A stretch of 17,359 nucleotides of DNA, taken from NCBI GenBank assembly GCA_036244855.1, contig BQKZ01002509.1, forward strand, positions 16,614 through 33,972, in the 5' to 3' direction. Within the stretch, counting starts at the first letter, position 1. Each line of letters starts with the position of its first letter. Shown one piece after another: positions 7,108 to 16,443 of this stretch. A program made the position numbers and the translations under genes. The stretch is from Temnopleurus reevesii (Eukaryota > Echinodermata > Echinoidea > Temnopleuroida > Temnopleuridae). The notes below the pieces were generated by a model that had not been told where the DNA came from, searched no databases, and worked only from the letters and a program-made list of their open reading frames with translations.

Positions 7108-8189
7108 TTCCTTGACATTTACGTTTGGATGAAGGGTACCAAATTTTATAAATGTCAGTAATTATTCAGTATACAATCCAACATTCCTGAGTGGTTTCAT
7201 TCTAATTTCCTTGATTTACAATCATTCTTTTTAGTAGTTTTCTTATTTTCCACTTTTTTCACTTTTTAATGAAATATGTATTGTAATCCCGTCTTTGGCA
7301 AATTTAAGAAGACTTAGAGGCTGTGATTTTTTTTAATTCTATTGTCTGATTTCTATATACCTACCTCTCATAGAAAATGAATTTTGAAATTTGATCATTT
7401 GAGATGAATGAATTCATGCCTTGTGATTTTGTCTGAAACAGAAGACTTTTGAAATTACGCATGAGTCAACATCTTTAATATGTTTTCAAAAATAACTTTT
7501 TTGATATAAAGTTACACATTTTGAATTCAAGTGAAAATGATGCATATTTGTTAAAAAACAATGTTTAGAAGATCTATGCATAATAAAAAAAAAAAATGAT
7601 TGACTTTATTCAGGCTGTGATGAAATTTCCCTTTAATGAAATGAGATAATGCAATGCATAAATTGTATTTTTATAGATAGTGTAATTATCTATTTGTAGA
7701 CTTGATACGCTGTACAGTTTGCCTATGTAGCAATTAGTTTTCAATGTGTTTGAATTTTAATCAATTTACTTTTCAATCAACTTTCAATAATTCTACAGAA
7801 ATCGATGCAAATCTGTATACCAGAGAATTGGTTTTTAGCAGGCGACTGCCCCAATTTGAAATGTGTTGATTTTCTGTCTTGCTCTTTCTTTTTATGGTTG
7901 ATATGATTTTATTTTTATGAGTGTGTTTTTGATTGATGTGAATTTAAAATTTCAGATAATTTTTCTTTCAAATTTTGCTTCGCTGGTTTGCTTTAGTATA
8001 ATTTGTTTCAAATCAGAAAATGACAAAGCTGAACTCCTAGGGTTTTCCATTTTTATAACATTTTCGTAAATTTGTTGTGTAACTGCATTATCAATTTTAT
8101 TGATATAGTCACAATATTCAATGATTTGTTTGTAATTTTGTTATAACTTTTTATTTCATAATGTTACATGAATCATGTGAACAATCATT
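7108..8189. other. AT-rich stretch after ELOVL, no gene seen
   Basis: Probably 3' UTR and/or intergenic sequence. Open frames are short and lack codon structure. Nothing beyond T runs and the AATAAA at 7582 stands out. Confidence 0.6.
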
Positions 8190-8256
8190 CAGTGGCAAAA
8201 TTGTAGTTGTCAGCATAAAAATGCAGTGGTGAAATTGTAGTTGTCAGCATAAAATC
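8190..8256. repeat. 34-bp tandem duplication
   Basis: Two adjacent copies of CAGTGG..AAATTGTAGTTGTCAGCATAAAA with two or three differences. Confidence 0.9.
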
Positions 8257-8375
8257 TGGTTCAAAATCTATGCAGTATCAAGCGTGAAATATATGCAGAT
8301 CTGCAGATTATCTTATGCACATGTGTTTGCCAAATTTGTACTCGAAATGTGAGCCAAATGTTTTCGAGACGCATC

Positions 8376-8620
8376 TGTTAGCAGAACAGACAAAGAATTA
8401 TGACAAATTAAACAACTTCCATTCAAGCATTTACTATTGCCAGGGGCACACCAATGAAGTATCCTTCCCTCATATCCTGTTGAGAAATATAGAACGGGTG
8501 TTGCACCTGTTCAGTGATTCAGCAGGGAAGCTACTTTCTTTTGTAATCATAAAACTATTGTGAAGGCTTTAATGAAAGTTATTTATTTTGTCCCATCTAT
8601 TTTTCCTTCTGCTCACAGTG
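8376..8620. mobile_element. Long-TIR MITE family A, copy 1
   Basis: The left end GCAGAACAGACAAAGAATTATGACAAATTAAACAAC..CATTCAAGC is the inverse of the right end GCTTTAATGAAAG..TTTGTCCC..CCTTCTGCTC. The interior shares GAAGCTACTTTCTTTTGT and ACTATTGTGAAG with the other copies. The open frame over 8315-8563 is produced by this repeat. Confidence 0.78.
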
Positions 8621-9220
8621 AGAGAAAAATGCTTGGTGACATGAAATAGATCTAACTTTCCTGGGGAGAAAATATTCACAAAAGTAAAGATAAGTAAAGA
8701 GAAGAAGAAAACGTGTCTTTATGCAATGTGCAGATAGTTAAATGTTATGCAATGCATGGTTTTTAGCCTTTGACTCCATTTGGCAAAAGTTTCAAATTCC
8801 GAAATATTTCTAGTTTTATAATATTCACGCCTCTTGGTGTCCTATTTTACACTAATGTGCCATAATCGTTATATATTTCTTTTCTTCTTCCATTGTAATT
8901 GCTACTAATTGATTTAAGTACCGCCATATGTCTGTTCATATTTATTTCAATTTGTGTATTCTGTCATTGTGGGGTTTTTTCTTCAAAATAACATTCATTG
9001 TTAGTGATGTAAAAAAATATCTGTGTTTCGTTATTTAACAGAGTAGGTAATATTCATTATCAATGGTTTGAATCGAAATCATGTTTAAAGCATTCTTTTT
9101 AACAAACAATGGTCTTACATTTTTAAATGAGGATATTTTCATGGGCTTTTTATATTGGATGATGATTTGCTATTTATTGATTTCATGTTTAAACGAATTG
9201 AATACACATGTATAAATCAT

Positions 9221-9770
9221 ACACTATGATCGGAAGGGACAACAAATTTTAACAAAGTAAACAAATTAATTAAAACATTCATAACACCTAGATAATAATG
9301 ATAATAATAATAATAATGAACGGCTTTTATATAGCGCTTATCAACTCTTTATAAAGAGTTCTCTAAAGCGCTCTACAATTGCAGCAGTATTACCCTGGCT
9401 TTAGCCCGGCAGCCACTTCATTAGCGCACTTGGCATTTCAAGGAATAAATATTCCTACCAGGTACCCATTCACCTCACCTGGGTTGAGTGCAGCACAATG
9501 TGGATGAATTTCTTGCTGAAGGAAATTAACGCCATGGGTGGGACTCGAGCATACAACCCTCTGATTGAAAGGCGAGAGGCATGACCACTACACCATGGCG
9601 CTTCCACAGAAGAAATTTCCTTCCTCTTATTCTGTGTAAAAATATTAAAATGTGTGTCACACCTATTCAGTGAACAAACATGGAAGCTACCTTTTTGTGT
9701 TCATGAAGATTTTTCGGAAGGCTTGAATGAAATTGTTTGCTTTGTCCTTTCTGCTTCATAATGATAGTGT
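9221..9770. mobile_element. Long-TIR MITE family A, copy 2, interrupted by a SINE
   Basis: The left arm ACACTATGATCGGAAGGGACAA and the following GTAAACAAATTAATTAAAACATTCA match family A. The body then resumes after 9610 with GAAATTTCCTTCCTC..GAAGCTACCTTTTTGTG and ends TTTGTCCTTTCTGCTTCATAATGATAGTGT. The SINE at 9291-9607 lies between the two halves, so it inserted later. Confidence 0.75.
9291..9607 (-). mobile_element. tRNA-derived SINE, copy 1 (full length)
   Basis: Read on the minus strand it begins with a tRNA-like head (CCATGGTGTAGTGGTCATG as box A region; the box B region is GTATGCTCGAGTCC, degraded). It continues through a conserved body (AGGTGAGGTGAATGGGTACC, CTGCCGGGCTAAAGCCAGGG, AAGCGCTATATAAAAGCC) and ends in an ATT-repeat tail. 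Confidence 0.85.
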
Positions 9771-10086
9771 AATCCTTGTCATAAATTCTTCTATAGATAG
9801 TGCCCTAATTTGTAATACATTCCACTTCTACAATCGATAATAAGGAACAATCTACCATCATTTCTTTGTTTATTACTTCTTAATTATTACGTTCTTTGGC
9901 AATCTAATTTCTTTGTGTATTGTTTTTAGTATATGTACAAAAAATAAGGAGATTTTCTCAGCAATAGCTGTGCCCATTGCATAAAACTTAAAATTGATAA
10001 TAAATTTTAGATAATAAAATTACAGTCTGCAATATAGAGAGTGCACATATCTAGTCTGCCTAGTGCATGAAGCCTTTTTATATCAA

Positions 10087-10171
10087 TGCCCTGGCTTTGG
10101 CCTTCGCCATCTGACATGCAAGCATTTCAAGCTTACCCATTCACCTCACCTGGGTTGAGTGAAGCACCATG
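10087..10171 (-). mobile_element. tRNA-derived SINE, truncated and internally deleted copy
   Basis: TGCCCTGGCTTTGGCC..GGCATTTCAAGC-like and ACCCATTCACCTCACCTGGG match the body of the other copies. Both ends are missing and about 15 bases are deleted inside. Confidence 0.7.
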
Positions 10172-10201
10172 CCTCTGCTGCAGATTATAAAATTCTTGTT
10201 T

Positions 10202-10440
10202 CAATTGAATTGAATTTATTTATTTCCGTATTAAAAGCATAGATTATACAATTTAAAATACGGCGGATAACCCACATTCAGCTCGCCCATCAAAGGGAGC
10301 TGGTCTTCCGTGGTGTCCGTGTACATAAATCTCCTTAAAACCAAGCTCGAAGATTGAATATTTACCCCTCTCAAAAAGGAGCTTTCTTGTTCACTTTGAA
10401 ATAGTATAAAACGGCATTGGTTAGATCGGAGATTTCATTT
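10202..10440 (-). mobile_element. Probable non-LTR retroelement 3' fragment with AATTG-type tail
   Basis: TCAATTGAATTGAATTTATTTATTTCC followed by GCATAGATTATACAA is, on the minus strand, the kind of short-repeat tail that ends many non-LTR elements. No coding part remains and the far end is uncertain. Confidence 0.45.
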
Positions 10441-10457
10441 TTGTTATCATACACTTT

Positions 10458-10633
10458 GGGGGTGTTGCTTGAAAGTTTCAATTGATCGCAAGTTGCAGTT
10501 TATCGGAATGCGCCAATCAAAATCATTGTTTAATGCGCGTCTTGTTAAATGCGCATATCGCGCGCGAATGAAAATGCGAGTTACAATTTGTTAAGTTGCA
10601 GTTGATCTGCAGTTGATTTTGAGCAACACCCCC
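10458..10633. mobile_element. MITE family B, copy 1
   Basis: Terminal inverted repeats GGGGGTGTTGCTT and GAGCAACACCCCC bound 176 bp. The interior has CAATTGATCGCAAGTTGCAG, CGCCAATCAAAATCATTGTTT and a CpG-rich GCGCATATCGCGCGCG centre. TTT on both sides could be a target duplication. A second copy is at 16590-16764. The open frame from 10613 starts in its end. Confidence 0.82.
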
Positions 10634-11149
10634 TTTGTGTGTTCAGCTGTCTTGCTATTGAAATGGACATTGATAATTCCAAATGATGTATTTATGCATG
10701 TCCATGTATATTTTTGTATATCTGTTGTATGCCTTTATGCTGCATTATTTAATGATCGATCATCCCAACTTGGTTTATATGTAACCAAAATAATCATTCA
10801 GAGGTGTTTGTTGCAGCATTTTATCAAATTTAGGATATTCCTTTCCGTTAATATTTTCCTTCACGGGAAAATGAAATGTATTTTATGATGTACAATTGGG
10901 CATTATCAGGAATAAACCAAATATTTTGATCTGATACCAAAAAGGTAAAAATTGAAGAAGTTTTACTGAAATTAAAAAAGACATTTTCTGGAATGATGCT
11001 TCCATGATTTTAATGAACTTAGCAGTTTTCTAGATTGATGTACAATGTGAAATATTAATCAATTGCTCTATTTTCATATGAAATTTTCATAAAATATTGT
11101 CTGTTTAGAGTCAGGGTTTGCTGCAGTGACCAAATAATAATGTATTTTT

Positions 11150-12160
11150 CTTGTCGTTCATGTCCATGTATATTACTTGGTTGTTAGTTCCAGACTTTGA
11201 AAAATCTTGGAAAAATTTGTGGTCGTGAAAAGTCATTGAAAAGTCAATAAATTGAGAAAATTTGTGTGAAGTCATAGTTTCAATATGACTTATGCAGGAT
11301 TCCCACTGCCATGAAAAAAAAATCTGAAAATGTTTTGATCATGGAAAGTCAAGGAATTACCGGTAATAATAATAACGGTCATGGCTACTTGTATAGCGCA
11401 CAGGTCCATCTTATCGGTGCTCATGGCGCTGAAAGTTTTACACTCACTATTACCCAGCTCTAGCTGGCAGCCATTACGGCGCTCCGCATTGCAAGGAATT
11501 TCTTCCTGCCATCCCCATTTACCTCACCTGGGTCAAGTGCAGCACAATGTGGATGAATTTCTTGCTGAAGGAAATTGACGCCCTAGGTGGGATTCGAACC
11601 TATGACCCTCTGGTTGAAAGGCGAGAGTCAGAACCACTACACTACGGCGCCTCCACATAGAAACTTTGTGGAGCTATTCATGTATGTGTATGTTACTTTG
11701 TTGTTAGTTCCAATATGACTTATTTAGGTTTCCTACAGTCATGGAAAAATCATGGAAAAAAAATTGTGGTCATGGAAAGTCACTGAAAAGTCAGAGAATT
11801 GAGAAAATTTGTATAAAGCCATGGTTTAAAAAAGACTTATGCAGGATTCCCAAAGTCACAGAAAAAATCCTGGAAAATTCTGTGATCATGGAAAGTTTCG
11901 GAATTTAGAAAATTTGTGAAGCTATTCATGTGCGTGTATCTTACTTTGTTGTTAGTTCCAATATGACTTAGTTAGGGTTCCTACAGTCATGGAAAAATCC
12001 TGGAAAAAAAATTTGCGGTCATGGGTGGTCACAGAAAAGTCATGGAATTGTCTTGCAACTCTCATAACTCTGTGCCTGTGAGTAGAGGTGGACGCCATCA
12101 TAATATCTAGAAAGTCATGGAAAAGTATCAATTTAGTCATGGAAAAGTCATGGAATTCTG
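11150..12160. repeat. GTCATGGAAA-type repeat, about three units of about 250 bp
   Basis: Units share CTATTCATGT.TGTGTAT.TTACTT.GTTGTTAGTTCCA, then CCTACAGTCATGGAAAAATC and GGTCATGGAAAGTCA. Adjacent units at 11673 and 11921 are 248 bp apart. The first unit is cut by the SINE at 11364-11656. The minus-strand open frame at 11952-12140 is only this repeat. Confidence 0.8.
11364..11656 (-). mobile_element. tRNA-derived SINE, copy 2 (full length)
   Basis: Its tRNA-like head is the best preserved. On the minus strand it reads GGCGCCGTAGTGTAGTGGTT then CTGACTCTCGCCTTTCAACC and box B GGTTCGAATCC. A TTC at the anticodon position would suggest a Glu-type ancestor, but the anticodon stem is not paired well. 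The AAT-type tail is at 11364-11376. Confidence 0.88.
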
Positions 12161-12228
12161 TTTTATATTGTGGGAATGCTTCAAGTTATGGTGCGGTAAA
12201 TATTTAAAACTGAAATGTGTATTCTTCT

Positions 12229-12525
12229 ATAATAATAATAATAATAATAATAATAGATGCAATTTATATAGCGCACGTATCCACTCTGCGGAGTGCTCAA
12301 GGCGCTTTACATTATATTACCCTGGCTTTAGCCCGGCAGCCATCCGTGGCGCACTTGGCATTTCAAGGAATAAATATTCCTGCCAGGTACCCATTCACTT
12401 CACCTGGGTTGAGTGCAGCACAATGTGGATGAATTTCTTGCTGAAGAAAATTGACGCCATGGGTAGGATTCGAACCTACGACCCTCTAGTTGAAGAGGAG
12501 AGTCACGACCACTACACCACGGCAA
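12229..12525 (-). mobile_element. tRNA-derived SINE, copy 3
   Basis: Same family. The tail is (AAT)n at 12229-12254, followed by TATATAGCGCACGTATCCACTCTGCGG, the body, and the tRNA-like head with box B GGTTCGAATCC at the right end. The first bases of the head differ or are missing (GGCA instead of GGCGCCTCC). Open frames across 12117-12539 are artefacts of this element. Confidence 0.87.
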
Positions 12526-12896
12526 TGGTCATAAAGTAATCAAAATTGGTTTGCCCTGAACCTGTGATCGATAGGTTTGTGCTGAAATTAGATGATCATG
12601 GGATTGGAAAGAAAAAAAATTATTGTTATGTAAAATTAAGCACCAAACTTCTGATTTTGCAGTCTAGTTTTCATCCTCTTGTGAGGACATTTTCAAGCCT
12701 AATGATTGATTCTATGACTTGGATAATATACAGCGATAATTCATGTGTGAAAGCAACTGGTCTGAAATATGGAGCTCTGCAAGTGAAATAATGTTAGAGC
12801 TTCTCATCACCTTGACATCATGTTTGACCTCATTTTGTTTCGGTTTTTAACAGAATTTATGCAATTTCGATAACCATTTTTTATGGAACAAGATAA
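12526..12896. other. No gene seen
   Basis: AT-rich; an 81-codon open frame at 12546-12791 has no recognisable domain, splice context or homologue that I know. Treated as chance. Confidence 0.5.
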
Positions 12897-13125
12897 TGAG
12901 CAGAAGGGACAAAAGAATTTGGACAAATTAAACAACTTCATTCAAACGTTTGAAATTGCTGGATACACACAAAAAGTCATTTCCACCACTCTGATTCTTA
13001 GGAGAGGTGTCTATAAGGCTTCATACAATGAATTGGGGTAACTTTCTTTTGTGTCCATGGAACTATTGTGAAGATTTGAATGGAGTTAGTTTACTTTGTC
13101 CAAAATCCTTTGTCCCTTCTGCTCA
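12897..13125. mobile_element. Long-TIR MITE family A, copy 3 (best preserved)
   Basis: The left arm GAGCAGAAGGGACAAAAGAA..GGACAAATTAAACAACTTCATTCAA and the right arm TTGAATGGAGTTAGTTTACTTTGTCC..CCTTTGTCCCTTCTGCTC form terminal inverted repeats of about 50 bp. Length about 229 bp, no coding capacity. Confidence 0.85.
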
Positions 13126-13240
13126 AAGTGTATGAAATAATGAAGTTAGTTGAAAAGTAAGGAGTACATGTATGTACATATTTTATTCAAAATTTGATAT
13201 TCAGGAATAGTTTATTTGCAGCTGTAAGGAAGATTATTCG

Positions 13241-13392
13241 GGAGGGCATTTCATGAAGTATGTTGCCTGCGACAAGCATTTATTCGCCAACAGTCAAGAT
13301 ACTGCTTTTTATCCAATCAAAATCAAGTGTTTCATTGGAAAAAGTCGTTAGTGATTTATAGTTGCTGCGACAAGTTTCATGATACATCCTCC
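13241..13392. mobile_element. MITE family C with GGAGG..TCATGAA ends
   Basis: GGAGGGCATTTCATGAA at the left pairs imperfectly with TTTCATGATACATCCTCC at the right. GCGACAAG occurs subterminally on both sides. The centre holds CCAATCAAAATCA, also found in family B. Confidence 0.65.
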
Positions 13393-13639
13393 TGAAGGAC
13401 TTCAATTAAATTATTTTGAAAAGTATTCAATTCAGTTTCCTATTACACTTTCATATTTGTCAAATTAAACTTTCACATTGACTTTGATTTTCAGTTATTT
13501 AAAAGGAGAATTTGATCTTTGTTTGATGTGCTTTCTTTTCATTTGATTTATTTGCTAGGTGCCAATTACATGGATGGATTATCCATGAAAGCCAACAAGG
13601 CTTAATTCCAATGGGGTCCTTCAAAATATTCCATTTTTT

Positions 13640-13764
13640 TTTCTTTCAATCATTTTTGTGTATGAAGAATCAGGAATTGGCATGCTTGTATGCTGTTGAG
13701 AAAAATAATGAATAAAGTAGTAATCTCCAACATTTTATTTCTCACATTTGTTCTTTGTATAAAG
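13640..13764. repeat. 254-bp-spaced direct repeat, copy 1
   Basis: TGAAGAATCAGGAATTG..ATGC.TGTATGCTGTTGAGAAAAATAAT..ATAAAGTAGTAATCTCCAACATTT recurs about 254 bp downstream with about 90% identity by eye. Weak similarity may extend upstream to 13550. Confidence 0.88.
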
Positions 13765-13893
13765 GGGGTGACTGGATTTTTTCTCTCCAGTTTTTCGTAA
13801 TTTGTTTTTCTTTTAATTCGTTAGTTGTAAAGTACATGGCAGGACACAATTGGGTCCGAAAAGTTTCCCTTTTTATGAGGTATGTTCAAATTT

Positions 13894-14018
13894 TCTTCTT
13901 CAATCATTTGTGTGTGTGAAGAATCAGGAATTGCCATGCGTGTATGCTGTTGAGAAAAATAATAAATAAAGTAGTAATCTCCAACATTTCATTTCTCACA
14001 TCGTTCTTTGTATAAGGC
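13894..14018. repeat. 254-bp-spaced direct repeat, copy 2
   Basis: Second copy of the segment at 13640-13764, ending TTCTTTGTATAAGG just before an N at 14021. The minus-strand open frame over 13904-14104 runs through the N and is not a gene. Confidence 0.88.
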
Positions 14019-14061
14019 CTNGTAATGTAAGGAAGACATTTCATGTTAAAAAATAAAGACA

Positions 14062-14190
14062 AGGCCCTGGTCACATAGAGTTCCAGAAGCAACACAAAAA
14101 ACATGACTCTTTGTTAATTCATAGTTAAATGCCTCAGAATAAAGAGTCGTGTTGAATCATGTTGTTCCTGGGCCCTATGTGACCGGGGTT
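14062..14190. mobile_element. 129-bp foldback MITE
   Basis: The left arm AGGCCCTGGTCACATAG.. pairs with the right arm ..CTATGTGACCGGGGTT over about 50 bases each, and the arms also share ACATGACTCTTTGTT/AATAAAGAGTCGTGTT. The loop is about 28 bases. No coding capacity. Confidence 0.82.
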
Positions 14191-14600
14191 TAAGAAAAGC
14201 TACAAGGGAGTGAAAAGCCAAAAGAATATGTGAAAGTGATTTTTAACGTTTTGTTTCACTTCTTTACCAAATATTTTACTGTGATTTTGTCATATGAGTG
14301 AAAAAAAAAATTGAAAAAATCTCATCAGGCAAATTTCAGAGAAAACTGTACAGATCTAACTATTCATTATTTTTAGAAATAGTTCTTGAACAGGGCACTT
14401 TAATTTGTTCTACTAATAGTGTTTGTTGTTGTTTTTTTGTGATCTAAAAACGGGTATAAAAAGTATAAATGCTCTTGATTATTCTTTTCTTGAATATTTT
14501 CTGAACATCCTCAGTATGTATCTTTTTCTCAAGAATTTATTAGTGTGCAACATGATGACATTAATTTTGTTTTGAAATGATGAATAAGTTGAAATAGGCC
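14191..14600. other. No gene seen
   Basis: AT-rich spacer between the foldback MITE and the purine tract. The minus-strand open frame over 14479-15039 is low-complexity (Leu/Ser/Pro/Phe-rich) because it reads the purine tract in reverse. Confidence 0.5.
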
Positions 14601-14616
14601 CTGTATACAACGGACA

Positions 14617-14785
14617 AGAATTGAGAGAGGGCGAGAGAGGTGTAGAGATGAGAGGGGGTTGAGGAAGTATCAATGGTGAAAAAGCAAAGATGACAAGAGA
14701 TTGAGCCAAAAGTAGAAATAGAGGTAAAAGGGGGAAGGGGAAAGATAGGGAAGAGGGGAATGTGAGGAGAAAAGGAAATGGCCCC
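14617..14785. repeat. Purine-rich tract upstream of UBE2V
   Basis: The + strand is almost all A and G (GAGAGAGGGCGAGAGAGG, GAGAGGGGGTTGAGG, AAAAGGGGGAAGGGGAAAG). Such polypurine tracts can form unusual DNA structure and are common near promoters; a function here is not shown. Confidence 0.7.
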
Positions 14786-14965
14786 AACTTTAAAAAGAAA
14801 TGCACTTCCAAGTTATAGCTAGACCACGGCAAAAAATTAACAGAAATCTTGAAAACTGGAAGAAAAAAAATTCGCAATGGACTCCCATCGAATTTACTGT
14901 TGAACCTTTCTTTAGGACTTTGAAGAGAACTGAGAGAGATAATACAAGTTTTGAGGCGTTTATCG

Positions 14966-15032
14966 CCCCCCCCCCCCCCAAAAAAAAAAAAATCGATAGT
15001 GAACTGTTTGCAATCGTCAGGAATATCGATAG
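14966..15032 (+). promoter_or_regulatory. C14A13 run and two ATCGATAG motifs before UBE2V exon 1
   Basis: Fourteen C are followed by thirteen A (14966-14992), then ATCGATAG at 14992-14999 and again at 15025-15032, 76-116 bases before the start codon. The second is TATCGATAG, which resembles the DRE motif bound by DREF in insects. Use as a core promoter element here is inference. Confidence 0.35.
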
Positions 15033-15107
15033 CGCACAATCGCCCTACACACGAAGTCTGAGTGAACGCAATTTTCCTGATTTTTTGTCTTCTACACTTC
15101 AGTTAAA

Positions 15108-15114
15108 ATGACAG
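15108..15114 (+). CDS. UBE2V: UBE2V coding exon 1 (7 bases of coding sequence)
   Basis: ATG ACA G at the end of a leader exon, with donor GTACGT. The start context is TTAAAATGA. It was chosen because it is the first upstream ATG followed by a donor whose phase (one base) completes GAA with the exon at 16292. The upstream part of this exon is 5' UTR; its start is not determined. Confidence 0.75.
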
Positions 15115-16443
15115 GTACGTCCTAATGAGTATGTCGGATTTTCTGATTTACTGTTGAGATGTTTTGATGGTAAAAAAGCATTGAAGTTTTGAGAAATATT
15201 GCATGGTAATTCGCTGTGCTTTCTCTATGCTATGCAGATCTTCACTTTGGTCCCACCTGTTATGATTTTTGATGTAGCCTAATGGGTGAAATTCCAGACG
15301 AAATAGGGAGTTCAATAACTTTCAAGAAAAATTGATAATGGAGTTTTGGGACAGAAACGACATGCTTACTACTATATGTTTTCGGCACACCCGGAGAATA
15401 GCGACCAGATGCGCGCGATGTATTAAATTTGTGTACAAACAATCCTAATGAAACGTGCGGTAGTGCGTCGGCGTCGGTGATGATGATTTTTTGCGCCAGA
15501 TTCGACCAACAAACATTTGATAAAGTTGGCTCAAGTTTACACTTTCTAACACCAAAATCGATTAAATGTTTAAAAGAGTTATTGAAATATTGGAGGAGGA
15601 GAAAGAAAATAATATTTAAATCATTATTCTGTCTATAAAATGTAATAAAAGTCGCTTTTTTACTTGTTTTGTGGATGGTTACCTGTGTGTATTTTGGACT
15701 TCTGCCGCCGATGTTTGCAATTTTTACATGGCGCACGCACGCAATCTGGTCGCTATTCTCCAGGTCTGCCATGTTTTCTTTGCTATTTCCGTAATCTTGT
15801 AATAATTAGGCAGGCTGAGCTGATTTTTGCCAGTCAATGCCAAAACAATTCATTGCTGGCATGCATTTTTTTGTGTGTGTGTTTTCTCTTTTTTGTTTTG
15901 ACAAGTCTTAACGTTAAAATGAAAATGATTTTGCTTTTGAAAATCGAAATTTTCTCAATGTGTAATGTGGCATTATCATTTTATCTGCCTCCACTCTATT
16001 TACTGGGCACCGCCTATTTGTCTTTACCGGTGACAGATAATAAATAATAGACATCCGCTCGAATTGTCATTGAGTTTGAGACAACTACACAGTAACAAAT
16101 TCCAATGCCAACTCAGCTCAGGTCATCAAATGTGACGTCCACAGGCACAGATTCAGTTTCTTCCCATGCACAATAACTGTTACAGAATTGGAAAAATTGA
16201 ACCACCAATGCCTAATCAATTAATTCCTTTGACTCATTGAGATAGAAATTAAAGAATAAAGAGTCAATAATTATATTCTTTTCTCATGTAGAAGCGTATG
16301 TCGTCCCAAGGAATTTTCGCCTCATGGAGGAGCTGGAAGACGGCCAAAAAGGTGCTGGAGATGGGTTGATCAGTTGGGGTCTCGCTAGTGATGATGATAT
16401 GACGATGACGGAATGGAACGGCATGATTATTGGACCTCAAAGG
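15108..16443 (+). CDS. UBE2V: Ubiquitin-conjugating enzyme E2 variant (UBE2V, Mms2/UEV1 type), 5' part of gene
   Basis: UEV proteins resemble E2 enzymes but lack the active-site cysteine. They pair with Ubc13 (UBE2N) to build Lys63-linked ubiquitin chains used in DNA-damage tolerance and innate signalling. Coding exon 1 (15108-15114) is only ATG ACA G followed by donor GTACGT. Coding exon 2 (16292-16443) has acceptor CATGTAG and donor AGG|GTGAGG. Joined, they give 53 residues in frame with no stop: [20 protein letters not shown], a QKGAGDG turn, ISWGL, an acidic DDD run, [12 protein letters not shown] and QR. These match the UEV N-terminal helix and first beta strands very closely. The exon break after the IIGP.R position agrees with what I recall of vertebrate UBE2V genes. 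The remaining two thirds lie beyond the right edge, so the missing cysteine cannot be checked. V1 and V2 cannot be told apart here. Confidence 0.9.
15115..16291 (+). other. UBE2V: UBE2V intron 1
   Basis: GTACGT donor to CATGTAG acceptor. It contains the inverted repeat at 15385-15772 and otherwise AT-rich unique sequence. Open frames here (15260-15772 minus, 15664-16047 plus) overlap the repeat arms and have no recognised domain. Confidence 0.75.
15385..15772. repeat. Inverted repeat in UBE2V intron 1, arms about 15385-15423 and 15726-15772
   Basis: The left arm GGAGAATAGCGACCAGAT..GCGCG..ATGTA is matched in reverse by the right arm TACATGGCGC..GCAATCTGGTCGCTATTCTCC, with about 300 bases between. 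The arms are GC-rich in an AT-rich intron. It could be a foldback element or two opposite insertions. Confidence 0.75.
16292..16443 (+). CDS. UBE2V: UBE2V coding exon 2
   Basis: 152 bases between acceptor TTCTCATGTAG and donor GTGAGG. It encodes residues 3-53, from [15 protein letters not shown] through [10 protein letters not shown], and ends in phase 0. No in-frame stop. The match to the UEV family N-terminus is strong and the exon is clearly richer in GC than its flanks. Confidence 0.92.

Noticed and set aside
10613..10888. 91-residue open frame
   Set aside because: It starts inside the end of MITE family B and has an AT-driven hydrophobic composition without a domain.
11578..11656. Possible functional tRNA gene on the minus strand (box A and box B present)
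   Set aside because: The anticodon and acceptor stems do not pair well, and the same sequence is the head of several SINE copies.
12117..12539. 140-residue open frame with an Asn run
   Set aside because: It is a SINE read through its AAT-repeat tail, body and tRNA-like head.
12546..12791. 81-residue plus-strand open frame
   Set aside because: No homologue known to me, no splice or start context, ordinary chance length for this much sequence.
14479..15039. 186-residue minus-strand open frame rich in Leu, Ser, Pro and Phe
   Set aside because: Composition follows the polypurine tract and the C14A13 run. No domain seen.
15260..15772. 170-residue minus-strand open frame as a whole gene
   Set aside because: No family recognised, and it crosses both arms of an inverted repeat. 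Only the first 30 codons before a donor are kept as a low-confidence lead.
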